Assembly: GCA_002270565.1 (NCBI GenBank)
Contig: NQMI01000017.1
Span: 547,061-611,060, forward strand
Reading direction: 5' to 3'
DNA length: 64,000 nt
Source of the DNA: Stenocarpella maydis
Lineage: Eukaryota; Ascomycota; Sordariomycetes; Diaporthales; Diaporthaceae
Below are positions 35,249-47,421 of the stretch, in pieces. The position numbers and the translations under genes were made by a program. Within the stretch, counting starts at the first letter, position 1. Every line of letters starts with the position of its first letter. A model generated the notes under the pieces. That model saw only the letters and a list, made by a program, of their open reading frames with translations. It ran no database searches and was not told the DNA's origin.

Positions 35249-37142
35249 CCGCCGGCAGATGCCTTTCGGTTGGTGTCGCCTGCAACCAAGAGGCTGCAGC
35301 CGCCGCCTTAGGCGCACTCGAGAGGTCGGGACCCGTTCAGGACGGAGGTGACTGTCGATGTGACGGGCTTGCGCACACGGGGATGCGGATGCTTGAGCCA
35401 AAATGTCTGAACATTTTGAGTGAGGCTTGGAAGAAGGCCGCGTTCAGTCTTTGGTGGTTAGTCCTTGGTGGTTTATCCTTGGTGGATTGATAACCTGATG
35501 GTTGCGGGTGTCGTCAGTATAAGGCAACCACGGACGAGCGTCGCTGCCCCAAGCGCCGCTCGCTCTAGAATCGCGGGAGAGGCGGTGCCGGGCGCCAAAG
35601 ATCGACGGACCGCCGCGGGTGTGGCAGCTCGGTCCGAGCGCCGTAGTAATGACAGTTTTGATAGCAGCCAAGGCAGCGCACGAGACGCTCTAATACACAA
35701 TCAATTGATGGCTAGTGGTCTTCTGAGGCTTTGGCTTGGACTGTTCCTGCGCATCTGCGCCCGCCTAGGCCCTCCATTATGCGAAGAGAGTGAGACCGAG
35801 TCGACAGCAACGGCCATCCTATGGCCTGAATAGGTTCATCTGCCATCTTCAGCAACAGGCCTATCCCACGATGAGAGCAGTCCACGTTGCACACGTTGTG
35901 GTGACATGGAGACGGGTGCATTATCAGCATGTGCGTCTGCCTCTCTCAAGCTGACATGCCATCTCCAGGCGAGGGGTGGACGTATCTTCTCACAGCAATA
36001 CCTCGAGTGGACGCGTGGCAACGAGCACTGAATGTGTTTAGTCATTATTGTAAGCAAAGACAACGAGTTCGGTCATGGCATTGTCCTCTTGTTTCTAGAG
36101 CCTTGACGGCATGGTCGGTCATTAGGGCCATGAAGCTATAGGGAAAATGGATGCACCCACGCCCCTGAGCGTGGTCGAGGCCTCATATGGTGACTCACTG
36201 GGTTCAACATGTTCACCACTCCCCGGCTAACCCACCTCGTCCTGCATCCCCGTCATGCTTTCGGAGGGGGGCGGGAGGAGTGTTGGTTAGGCAGGCCCAC
36301 ATGGGGTCCCCACAGGAACAAGCAGGACGAAGCACCTGCCGCGAGCTTCCTTCGCCCGCCCTCGGGGCTACTATTGGCATGTGTTCTAGACGTGTGCCCT
36401 CCTAGACTGGTACTCGTCACGTCTCCCGACTACAGACCACGGCTACAGGATAGGAGAGACTCGGCGATTAGGGACCCTCAGCGTCAGCAGACGGGCTGGT
36501 GTCGGGTCGAGAGCTTTTGCACCCAGCCGGGGAAGTATCACACACCACATCGAATCCAATCTCCTCCAGCTCTGGTCTCCCCTCTGGGGCGTTTGTTTAA
36601 CCACTAGCAACCAACGCAGGATAGCAAACGCCCCGGCCACAAAAGCATTCCCACCATGAGCTGCTAGTTTGCCGACGGGGGACCGGCGCCGACGTACGCT
36701 CAACCCCAGATTTTCTCTTGGGCCCGCGCTGTGACCCAACAGCCTCGAGCTCCGGCTTCCCTCCGGCTAAGGGGTAGGTGCCGGTCCTGACATCATTACT
36801 CAAGCCAATGGTTTAGTGAGCCGGGCCCTCTTTAGGTGCCTAGGCAGGGCACGCCGTCTGGGCGCTGTTGGTCCGTGGAGAGTGGGTGGGGGGCAAAGTG
36901 TTCAACGCTCCGGGCAGCAAGTCTAAGCAGCAGCAGTAGCAAAAGGTGTGGGTGTAGCTGACTTGAGGCGGGTACGGTCACGGATGTTGATGGAGGGGGG
37001 TCCAAGTCCCACGATGGGTTGCTATGCGTATACACTGGTAGGTCTACACACGCCGCTCGATGCCTGGCTGCCTCGTGTGTTCTGCTCTTTTGGGGTTGAT
37101 CTGGACTGTGCGGGGGGAGTATCCTTGGGTGCAGGAACTTTG

Positions 37143-37183
37143 CTGTCTGTCTGTCTGCCTGTCTGCCTGTCTGTCTGTCTGTC
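37143..37183. repeat. CTGT/CTGC tetranucleotide array
   Basis: Mixed run of CTGT and CTGC units, about ten in all. Similar arrays occur near 25721 and 40782. Confidence 0.9.
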
Positions 37184-40100
37184 CAAGAGCGCTTCCTACA
37201 ATGTCCTCGGACCTTGCGCTGCGCCTTGCCCCGGCTCGATCCAGCCTTGGAAGGCGTGGAGATGGCCATGATCGATGCATGTGATAATCAAGAGACCTCC
37301 CGGCCAGTAGTCAGTATCGTTTTTATGACTGGAAGAAAGAGGGGATGTGCGTGTTCATGGGGCTGCTCAACGGTCGGAATATTGCCCAGACGTGTATTGC
37401 GTACCGGCACCAGATATTGCTTTCGTCGTCCGCCACGTTGATCACTTTGAGCACTTGCAATCATCTATAATGTCTATAGTTGTGCGCACAAAAGGAAAAT
37501 GATAATTTTGAGGGGGATCATCCCCCCAGACTGGCGAGGCACAGCGCCGTGAAGGCACGCATCCTCACCCAAAAGGCAGGCCTCGCTAACAACAACCGCG
37601 AGGGCACAGATGACAACGTTCGGCCGGCTAAGACCTTGGGTAACAAAAACAAGCCAAAACAAAAGCTGTCAAGTGTGCATCAGTCTCGAACGGGGGGACG
37701 GGCCCGTGCGGAGGAGGTGACCCCATCGTTGGTCATCCACTCCAAAGAAGCAAGGCGGTTTCGTTTTCGTTTGTGTGCCCTAGATGGCAACGCTCGTGGC
37801 GCCCGGCCCGTTTCGTTCTCTGTGCGGACGCCTGGCAAAGCTGGGCCGCTGCACAAGAGATAGATGGGGAGAGAGGCCGTACGCGATCCCAAGGCAGGGC
37901 GGCGGTTGCCCAGCCCATCCCAACTAACGGCTTCAGGAATGAGTTGGACGAGCTGGCGTGGCAGCCGTTGAGGGGGTGTTTTGGTCGGGCAGGGCGTTGT
38001 CGTGCTCAGATGCAGTCAACCCTGGACGTCGGCGATGTAATCTGCAGGTGGCAGGGGACAAGCCAGGCACGACAGGACATGAAAAAGAAAACAACAAAGC
38101 CAGCGAGGGTAGATCCTGTGAGGTTGACGTCGGTGATGACAGATGCGGTGGGTTGTCGTGCGCGCATACTGTTCCCCCGGCTGGACGGTGGTGTGGCGGG
38201 CAGAGAGGGCTTGCTTTGTTGGTTCAAATGTGCCGACGAGTTGGGTTAGGCGGGCGCAGGGGTGTAGGAGGGTCTGCACGGAAAAAAGGCCGGGCCAGCT
38301 GACTGCCCAGTTAGGCAATACCACACTCGCACGCCTGGTTATACTACTCGGTACCTAGGTACTGTCTTTCCACAGTAGGTACCTAGGTGCCCTATAATGC
38401 ACCGTCCCACCGCCCACCGCCCGGCCGTATTGCTGCACCGTTTCCCTCCAGGCCGGACTGGCTGCACCATCCTCTTGGACCCAGGGCCTCCCATCCCGTC
38501 TCAGGACTGCGGTCTAAGCTGCCTCCCCTGCGGGGACAGTGGGGTGGCATTTCTCGTCCGTCCGAGGACACAAGGATTCAAGCGCAGAGGAGATAGGGTC
38601 CTGATGCAGTCGTGGGAATGCCACCCAGCGGCCGTTGCCGGCCCTGCGCTGTGCTGTGGCCCTCTGCCAGGGCATGCCCTGCATTGCGGAGCCCAGGGGC
38701 AGCATCCGATGCCTTTAAGAGTCGAGGTCGCGAGCCTGCAGGAGGCAGTGCAGCCAATCATCTGACACGATTCGATCCTTGACCTTCCTAGCATGGTAAT
38801 TAATTCTCAGTCTGATTTAAGGTTTCGTTCGCGGCCAGGGCAGATCCCCTCAGGTCTCAAGGGGCCCCCGTCTGGAGCTGCCACCCCTGGTGATGCGCCG
38901 GATGACAGGTCAAAACAACCGCCCTCTCCAAAACACCCCGACGCTGCAGACTGGGAAACGGGTGTGTGCCCGTTGCCAGCGACAAAGCGGTTTGAAACTT
39001 TTCGGGCGCGAGGCCGACCGAATGCAACCGGGGAACGCCAGGTCATTGCGCCCCGGGGGAGGTGCGTGCGAGATTCCACAGCAAGCATGCAGCCCCTCTC
39101 ATCATCATCATGGCCCGCAACCAGCACAGCCCAGAAGAGGGCCTCTCTCCATCCCGAAACCGCGATAGACAGGGCGATCATCTACCTGCCGCGCCAGGGC
39201 TGGGGAGATAACCTCCGGATCTCAAGGGATGTGGCCTGCCCCGTCCGCGGCAGCGAGGCCACAGTGGGCCACCCCGAAACCGCCGCCGTTCTGCGTTGCC
39301 TATCCCCGGATGTCAACGTCAAGCTGCCAAGGCCGCCGACTCTTCCAACGGCTGTCACGGCAAAACAACTGACTGGCATTCACGGATAGGGCCTCTGTTT
39401 TGCCTCTGTACCAGAGCTTGTCGACAGCCTTACACAGCGTCGTGTTTCTGTTTCAGAAGCCCATGCCCTATTTGATTTTTTTTGGTCGTCTTTGCATCCC
39501 CGCGCCTCAGTTGACCTTCTATCCTGGCAACCGGAGAGGGGGCGGAAACATGACCCAAGGAGGGGTGGGCTTGCTGCTTCGGGTCGAGGCTGGGTTTCCG
39601 CCTCCAGATTGGTATGCGTCCTTTGTCTTCCCCAGGTGATCGGCATGGCGGGCATTTGAGCGGAAACGGCCGCCAAATCTTCTTTGTTGAGGTCCACTGC
39701 CGAGCCAGCATCGTGCGTGAGCCTCCTGCCTCCGGGCTCAGTACTGGGAGGCGAGTCGAGCCGTGGTCGAGCAAGGCCCGCAACTAGGATGGAACACTCG
39801 ACCGTTGTGTGCGATGTCATCATAAGTGTGGTCCGGATTATCCAGCATCGGCAGCGGCAGGAGCGTGTATCACAATCCCACAAACTTCAGGGCGAGTGGG
39901 CGATCCTGCATTAGCCGAGGTCTCTCGTAGCGCCTGTCGCCTCTGCTGCTCCAGAGAGCGCGCGCGCAGCCCATAGCCCGTACTCTGCTTTGCCCTCGTC
40001 TCCCGGGTGCTTCGTGGATGAGGACTGGGGCTCGACGGTTGATTCCCAGCAAGAAACCAGAAGGTGAGGTTTCGGTTTCAGGGGCTGCGGCAGGCAGCGT

Positions 40101-40781
40101 GCTTCTTCCAGGTGGGCCAGCGGGGCGCGCAGTCGACGTATGTCGTTAGGGTCTTGTTTCGGCCCGCCAGGAACGTCTGCGGGAGGTTTGCCCTGCGAGG
40201 ATGAAAGGAAAAGCTGGTGCATCGTCTGGACACAGAACAAGCACGGAGCCGTGGGAGCGCCCACACAACGAGGGGGCGGGCACGCCCGCCCCTGCTCGCG
40301 CGTGCAGCCGGTCAACTGGCCCCAGGTACCGACGACGCGGGCGGCACGGACAGTGCGGCGCAGGCTGCAGCTGCCCGGCGCTCGGCAGGGGAACACAGAA
40401 CGGCGACTGTCTTGGATTATAGATTGACGTTGTACACCGAAGTGTCCACCCTGCGCTGCAGTGCTACACGAGCGATTCTGGGGCGAAACCTTCGAGAAGC
40501 AGTGACATGGGTCAAAGAGAGAAGAGAGATTGGGCGAGAAGCGCCCTCTCGATCCGGGGCCCACCCGGAGATGACGACGGGGATGGAACCTCGAGAGGCC
40601 ACAGTACCAGCCACTCATCAATCAACCTGAACCTCTACAACTCAACTTGCAGGCGCACAGACAGCGGGAAGTGCAACTCATTATCACAACCATGATATGG
40701 AAGACTCTGGGCTGGCCGGCACGGCCTGCCCACATGCCTGTCTGATCGACCGACCGACTGCCTTGCTGTCTGATCGACTGA

Positions 40782-40785
40782 CTGA

Positions 40786-40818
<33 letters not shown>

Positions 40819-40825
40819 TGTCTGA
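40782..40825. repeat. CTGA/CTGC/CTGT tetranucleotide array
   Basis: About eleven tetranucleotide units, mainly CTGC, flanked by degenerate GACTGA/CGAC units back to about 40740. Confidence 0.9.
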
Positions 40826-43800
40826 CTACCGCCGAGAGTGAGGATCCGTCCAACCTCGTGTGAGACCTCGGAAGCACTTCAATCTCCAGAGACCTGCCTC
40901 CAAGCATCTCGCCTGTCGACGCCAGGTGGTCGAGGGCAACCCGCCCGCACTACCACAGAATGTGTGTGGTAGAGTGCCGAGACCGTCATTGGCCCGCCCA
41001 TTCCCAGCTATGCGGCTCAGACTTTGGGACTACGGCGGGTCGCTCCCCTCGATATTATGCAGACGGGCATAGACCAGCCACGTCCGCCGCTGGACCGGTA
41101 TTCAGTATCAACTCACCATGGGGCTTGGTGACTAGGCCCTCCTGGGAAGCCTTCACAAATGCGACTAGATTGTAGCGACATGACACAGATAAAGACACAA
41201 GCCAAGGCGATCTGGCTTGGTAGGCTTGCTCCAAGTTGAGCAGCTCGCCCTCGCCTGGCCCACGCCTGACACAGTCGCAGGTGATCGAATTCAGAAACTT
41301 TTTTGACCGCGGTGCAGACGACTTTGCCAACCGTCGCGTCGAGACCCCAGCCATGCTGCAACTCGCAGTCCTGGATCCCCGGGATGGGACGAGCTTCCCA
41401 GACGCACTCAAGTATCCGCTATCGACCGGACACATCAGTTGCCGCCGGCCCATGGTCCAGCCCTGATCCGGCCAGCCAGGTGATGATGCAGCTTGGTCCT
41501 GCCTATGGGCCCTTTGTCAACTGCCATCGGGCGGTTGAGAGATTGGCGAGGGCATGATGGTGACATGGTGTGATGCGTGTTGCAAGGCTGCCGTATTCCG
41601 TGCACAAAGCCCTGCAGCTGGCATGCCATCATCTACCAACCGTACGGCATCCATCTGGTACCGTGAGAGGCAGGGCAAGGAGAGCCAAGCAACAGGCAGA
41701 CAGATTGGGCATGGCTGATCTTCACAAGAGGGTCCAGCTTCAAGCAGGGGTCTGTTCTGTGCAGAGCTGCCACCACCGTCACATTGCCGGGGCTGGAACG
41801 TCGCTCGGCACCCTGCCTCTTGTCCTGTCTCCAAGGTCCTCCCCCGTCCACCATACACCACCCTTGTCTCCCCAGGCCGATGCCAGCTTCTCAAATACCA
41901 TATCCGAGGGTTACATCGTTGTGGATAGCGGCGATCATGGCGACGACATGCATCCCAACTGTCCGGCTCAGGGCTCAGCTCTGCGTTTGACGTTCAAGGG
42001 TGCCAGATCGACACCAACACCAACACCACCAATACCGCTACGGATACGGTACGACACACAGGAGAGACAGCCCTCGCCACGTAGTTGACGACAGCTTGCC
42101 CCAGGTGACAAGGCCCTAGTGTGATCCTCCTTGCCTTTCTCCACCTCTCCAAGATCAGCTCTCGTCCTTTCACACGCGCACAAGATCGGGTGGTGACGAA
42201 TCTGCCTGCATGCACGACTCGTGACCAGCCCCGAATGGCTGCCAGAAAGCAGACTGGGTGGCACGGCGGGCTAGGCCCAACGCTCTCTGCAGGACTGCGT
42301 CTGGGAACCTCACGCTCAGTTGCTCAACCGTCGCAACGGGCCATGGCGGCATCCAGCCCGGACAAAGGAATAAACGGCCTCGCGGGCGGGAGTGGCTGGG
42401 CCCGGCCGACCAACCTTCTTGCTGAAGCCTGCCTGCACTGCCGCTTCGCGATCAATGGGGAGGAGATGGGTGGTGACATTGAGATTTTTTTTTTTTCGGT
42501 TTATTTCTTTCTCCCCCCTCGGGGCCTTTGTGGGAATGAAGGCTGCATCGAGGAAACATCCTAGGCCAGTCCCGGAAGGCGCCAGCAGGAATAGTGACAG
42601 TACCTGTCTCACCTCATGCAATCGCACTGATGCTTGGGGCCAAGCCGCTCGTGTTCTGAAGCTCTCGGGCTCCGGGTGAAGCGGGCCGGGCTTTACCTGT
42701 CTTCACCTTGGGCCTAGCTTCTCCCCTTCAACGCCCGTGTTTTGTTTTTGTCATCTCTTAACCGTATAAAAAAAAATAGATGGAAAAAAGGAGCTAGGCT
42801 GGCACTCCCGCAAATGACGCTTGGGCGGGCGTCCCAACGAGGAAATCGATGGGGTTGATCCTGATCAGGACAAACAAGGAGAACAGAGCACTAAAGGACG
42901 CCACGGGGGGGCGCCTCTCCCTTAGCCAGCCGATCCAATGAGCTCACCCAGATCTTCGAAACAACTGGCGTGCCTCTTTCCGCCTTTGTGTCAATCTGGC
43001 ATATCAGACGTATAGACCGACGAGGGCAAAAGATAAGCAACGCAGGCAAGGTCCGAGAAGAGGCACCTTGTCCGTGAACGTCAGATCAGCATGCCATGAC
43101 AAGGATGGCATGCTGCTGCTCATGAAAGCCGGCTGTATGGCCATGATGCAGATGGCGTTGTGCCCCGCTGAGGAGGACAATGGCAACGGCCCGATAGAGG
43201 TCTCGAAAAGCGACTTTTACACAACACGTAGCTAGTCCGGTATTCAATGGCGCCAAAGGTGATCTAGGGGGAGAGGCGTGGGCATGGAGAAGGAGAGGAA
43301 GCCGTCTTCATCAGTTCCTGACCATGTCGGCCAGAATAAGAGACAGAGACCTACCAAAAAAAAAAATAGTAAACGGCGCATATTCCGCACAAAGTCCGAA
43401 AAAGTTCCACACACAACTCTCCAATCACCCCTACCCCCCTTCCCTTCACCCGGAAAGAGAATACCGCCCAGCCGTTGTGCAACCGCAATCTGAGACAGCA
43501 TCACCGAGACATGCAGGCACACCATAAAACCCATTGCGAACCTCTCTCTGCTCCGAAGATTGTGCATGTGTGGGCAGGAGAGGAACAGATCTCATGTAGC
43601 ACAGCCCAGATCGAACGTTCCTTCCACACACCCATACACTCACTCCCCTCTCTTCAATTCTCGAGCGCTACCATTCAGGGACTCGGCCTCCAAGGCTACA
43701 CAGGCAGGATATTGGCTTCTTGCTGCTCCTGCTGTTACTGCTGCTGCCCACATGCTTTTTTGCTACCAAACGCGTATCGCCTCACCATGACGGGGGGTTC

Positions 43801-45201
43801 CAAGGGCCAAGGGCAAAAAAAGAAGAAGAAGAAGAAGCTGCTGTTGGCAACAGTAATTTTTTCGTCTGTGTTTCACGCATGCAAAATAACCCGATGGACT
43901 TGGAATCTTGGTTGTGGACCGGGGGGGGGGCTATAATGCCCGCATGGGAGGAACCAGCGATCCTCGCCCCGGGGCAAACTTAGGACGCAGCATGTACCAT
44001 CAGCTTGAAGTAGTAGGTGAGGGAGGGGAGAGAGCAAGAGAGAAACGAAGAAAGGATCTCGTCCTGCTGCGAACCAGGGTCAAAACACAGAACCATGGGT
44101 CAGACTTTGGCCTCCCTCTCTGTCTCTCACTCACTTCACTTCACTCACTCACGTTCTCCCCCTCTCTTTTCGTGACTGACCCTGCAGGGGGTTGGGGGAC
44201 TCGTGTCGTGAGGCCTGGCTAAGGGCGAGAGGCCCACGCCATGTCTCCAGCCTCTTCCCATGTCTAAAAGCCATCCGAACTTTTTTCAGCGCCGGGCACT
44301 GAGCTCCCGCGCGTGAGAAGAGTAACAGAGGAGATGCGCAACCCCCCCCCCCGCAATTCCCNCCCCCCCCAAATTCCCCATCCACCGCTCGCGCCTTGCC
44401 AGCTGCGGCTGTGGCTTGAGTCCCTTTCATTCTCGGGAGCGGAACTGTTAAGCCTCCTCCACGCCCCTTTCTTTCCCCGGGGCCCCTTACGCATTCCACA
44501 ACGGGCCGTTCTCTCCATCCGCATCTCCTCTTTCTTTTTGTTCCATACCTGTGGGTGAGCAAGCCGCGAGATATCAGACAAGGCACGCAAATGGAACGGC
44601 TGAACGGTCACGATGAAATTAGGTGTGGAGCTTTCGCGCGCCAAGGTCTCTAGCTATTAGAATGTTGTGCCAGTCAAGGATTAAAAGTACTAGTAACTGC
44701 TGGAGGGCTTCGTCGAGATCCAGGTTGTGTCTCGCCATTTACACCCAAGAAAAGTACCAGCGATATCCAAGTTTGTGTATCGCCGTTTGTACCCAAGAAA
44801 AACACTGCCGACGCGTCCGATTCCAATAACACCGTTCGAGTTCGTGTCCAGTCCCTCGCTCGCCTTGAGTGAACCACCAAATCTTTTTGTGTATGTGCAT
44901 CACAGCCCGGGAGAAAAGGAAATTGTGTGCCAAGGTGTCCGTAGCCTCCTACATTTTCCAAACCGAACTCCTGCGCTATGCAGACCAAAATCATACCCGC
45001 TGGTGGCTCACCACACTACCCAGTACGCCTTCCACGGCCATGAGGCGGGGTCTCCATGGCCGGTGACGCCGAACAAGAACCCAAATAAACGCAATCATTG
45101 GTGTTGGAAGACACTCAGAAAAAGAATGTGACATAAGAAACTCGATGGCTTGAGAACCAAAAGGAGGGCAGACCGACACAGTGGTGTGTTGGTCTCTTTT
45201 G

Positions 45202-46221
45202 TCAACGGAGGATATGCGCAAGGGACATGCGGGCATCTGAGCCCTTTCTGGAGTTGGAGGGCGGAGCCTCAGAGTTGTTTGTCGGAGGGCCTCCCCTGGC
45301 AGTTAATGACGCAGGAAAGGCCATGTTGTTCAAGTGTCCAACCGCGGAGGGAAGGTTGATCGGCGACGAGAATGGGCTGTGAAGACTAGTTGCCGCGTTC
45401 ACCTTGGTCGAGCCGTAAGATGATGACGAATTTGCGCGCTTGTGTCCCGCGCCCTCAGCAGCAAGGTCATATGGAGAGCGTAATGGAATCTCCATTGGGA
45501 GAGGGTGATATGGCGGAAGCGCGAACTGTCCTTGGGGATATGAATATGGGATCTCTGGCCCAAAACGGGGCGACTCGGCCGGGGAGCCGTGATCTGGGGT
45601 CAGCGCCGGAGGGTTGGTCACGTTAGAGGCCACGCTGGTGCGTCGAGATGAGTACTGGTGAGACTGGTAGTACGAGGCTTGGGTCTCATATGGGCCGGCT
45701 GTTCCGTGGTTGTTGTAGTCGGTATGAAGAGTGTGCAGTGACGAGACTGCGGACGGTCCATATCCGTGGTGGGAAGACGAGCCAGAGTTGTCGCGCGACA
45801 TTGGCACCGAGGACGAGAGTTGGCGACTTGCGTGGCGCCTGTGCTTGGCGCCGCCGCGCTCTGCCTTCTTGGATTCCTGGTAGAAGTAGTTCTTGACCAT
45901 GTTCTCGGGGCGGCGTAGGAGGCGGCCGAGGGGAGCCCAGTGCTTGCCGTGGTCGCGGACCCAGTCCATGATCTCTCGGCCCTCATCCGGGGTGATCTTG
46001 GCCCTGTTCACACCAGGCTTGAGGTGGTTGTCCCAGCGCTCTCGGCACTGCTTTGCGTCCCTGGTGCCGTGCTCCTTGGCGATCTCGACCCAGTGGAGCT
46101 GGCTCTTGTTGGCATATCGTTCGACAATTGCTATGAGTCTAGCGTTCTCTGCGTTGGTCCACGGCCCCCCTTGCTTGCGTGGGCGGCCAGGCCCATGGCC
46201 CATGGTCCCGTAGCCCTCCAT
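45202..46221 (-). CDS. Myb-like (R2R3-type) DNA-binding transcription regulator
   Basis: Nuclear regulator of 339 residues, single exon. Two Myb/SANT repeats occupy about 17-120. The first runs from GGPWTNAENARLIAIVERYA through LHWVEIAKEH to KQCRERWDNHLKPG with the expected spaced tryptophans. The second (KITPDEGREIMDWVRDHGKHWAPLGRLL to VKNYFYQE) has the recognition-helix pattern. The rest is Ser/Pro/Tyr/His-rich, as in activation regions, and ends in a compact DARMSLAHILR. The N-terminal GRPRK is AT-hook-like. This arrangement occurs in fungal developmental and secondary-metabolism Myb proteins; I cannot assign an orthologue. Long gene-free flanks on both sides fit a gene with extended control regions. 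The start at 46221 is the only ATG before the Myb repeat. Confidence 0.85.
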   Translation of the reverse strand: MEGYGTMGHGPGRPRKQGGPWTNAENARLIAIVERYANKSQLHWVEIAKEHGTRDAKQCRERWDNHLKPGVNRAKITPDEGREIMDWVRDHGKHWAPLGRLLRRPENMVKNYFYQESKKAERGGAKHRRHASRQLSSSVPMSRDNSGSSSHHGYGPSAVSSLHTLHTDYNNHGTAGPYETQASYYQSHQYSSRRTSVASNVTNPPALTPDHGSPAESPRFGPEIPYSYPQGQFALPPYHPLPMEIPLRSPYDLAAEGAGHKRANSSSSYGSTKVNAATSLHSPFSSPINLPSAVGHLNNMAFPASLTARGGPPTNNSEAPPSNSRKGSDARMSLAHILR

Positions 46222-47389
46222 GGCGGTGGCGGTACAGTACGGTAGCGATGACGAGTGTCTTTATGGTGGTGGTGATAATGATGATGGTAACAATGAGACT
46301 GGGGTACAGCAGCTAGTATGGCGGGCGAGCTGCGGCGTTGGCGGCGAGGAGTAAATGTCGATTCGGGGTTGGAGACAGTTGTCGGCGTTGAAGACTGCCT
46401 CTCACGAGACCACAAGCCGTGTGCGGTTGCGGTCGTCAACGGTTCAATGTGGAAAAGTGCAGTTGGTTGTAGAGACTGTTGATGTTGGTGGCAGGATGGT
46501 TCAAAGCCCAGAGTGTGCAGACCAAGAGGGTTATATGGGAAAACCGCAGAGCGGGCTTGGCAAGGAAGGCACGCTTATGAGCACCGGAGTACTTCTAGGT
46601 TGGCCAAGTACCTACCTCGGTAGCCAGGTACGTACCTGGGTAGCTTGGACAGAGGGCGTGGAGGTAGGGTGCGGTGCTGTGTGGCCGTGTACATAGTATC
46701 GATGGGCCAGTGTCCTAGCTCCTAGCCCACGAGGTACGTACATAGTATGCGTGGTACATGGGTACGTGGGCACTCGGACGGGGGTGGCATCAACGCCAAG
46801 GGGCTGTTCCCTTATTATACTACAACCACCACTAGAGCAGCAGCGCACATCAGACGTCGGGGTATAAATACGTGGGTGTACCTATCGGGCAGGCCAAGTC
46901 TTGCTGGGAGCGCTGGGTACCCACGAGGGACGAGGAGCGAGCGAGGAGCTCTCGGCAACGAAGATCTCCTACAGACAGACGGGCGGAACATGGTCAAGGT
47001 CAATCAAGGAACAGGGTTCGGGGGTGGTGGGTCCCTGGTCATGGATCATGGATCTACACTTTACCACGCTTCTGCACACCAGACGCCGCCCAGCCAGGCC
47101 GTCTCCCTGTCCCGCACTCAGCCCGCCTGGGTCTGGACAAAATACTGCCGCAACAGGCTAGTTTGCCCTCTCTTCCCTCACCAACTCCCTCCCAAGTCAT
47201 CTTACAAACGACACACACACACACAGAGAGAGAGACAGCGAGAGAATATGCGTCGCTGAACACTTTTGCCACCTACCTACCTATGCTGGCTGCTCAGCTG
47301 TGCCTTTATCCAAGCTTCAGCTTCAGCTTCAGCTTCATCCGGGTCGGCCTGGGATGGGAGTGACACGCTGGTGAGCGAGCGCAATGGGA

Positions 47390-47421
47390 GCAGGGCAGGG
47401 CAGGGCAGGGCAGGGCAGGGC
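47390..47421 (+). repeat. GGGCA pentanucleotide array, potential G-quadruplex
   Basis: Six tandem GGGCA units on the plus strand, about 1.2 kb upstream of the Myb start codon (which reads away on the minus strand). Runs of three guanines with two-base spacers satisfy the usual quadruplex pattern. Confidence 0.9.

Larger units (their letters stand above)
35249..45201. other. Ten-kilobase gene-poor region
   Basis: No frame in about 10 kb shows a family I recognise or joins into a longer gene. The longest frames (38793-39389 plus, 39911-40621 minus) are compositionally biased and lack domain signals. The region holds CTGT/CTGC arrays (37143-37183, 40782-40825), TACCTAGGTA (38352-38361) with a near copy at 38380-38389, many poly-C and poly-G tracts, an N at 44362 inside a poly-C tract, and an imperfect 47-bp tandem duplication near 44720-44815. 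Non-coding transcripts cannot be excluded. Confidence 0.5.

Noticed and set aside
39911..40621. Minus-strand frame of 236 codons
   Set aside because: No start context, introns, domain or composition typical of the real genes here.
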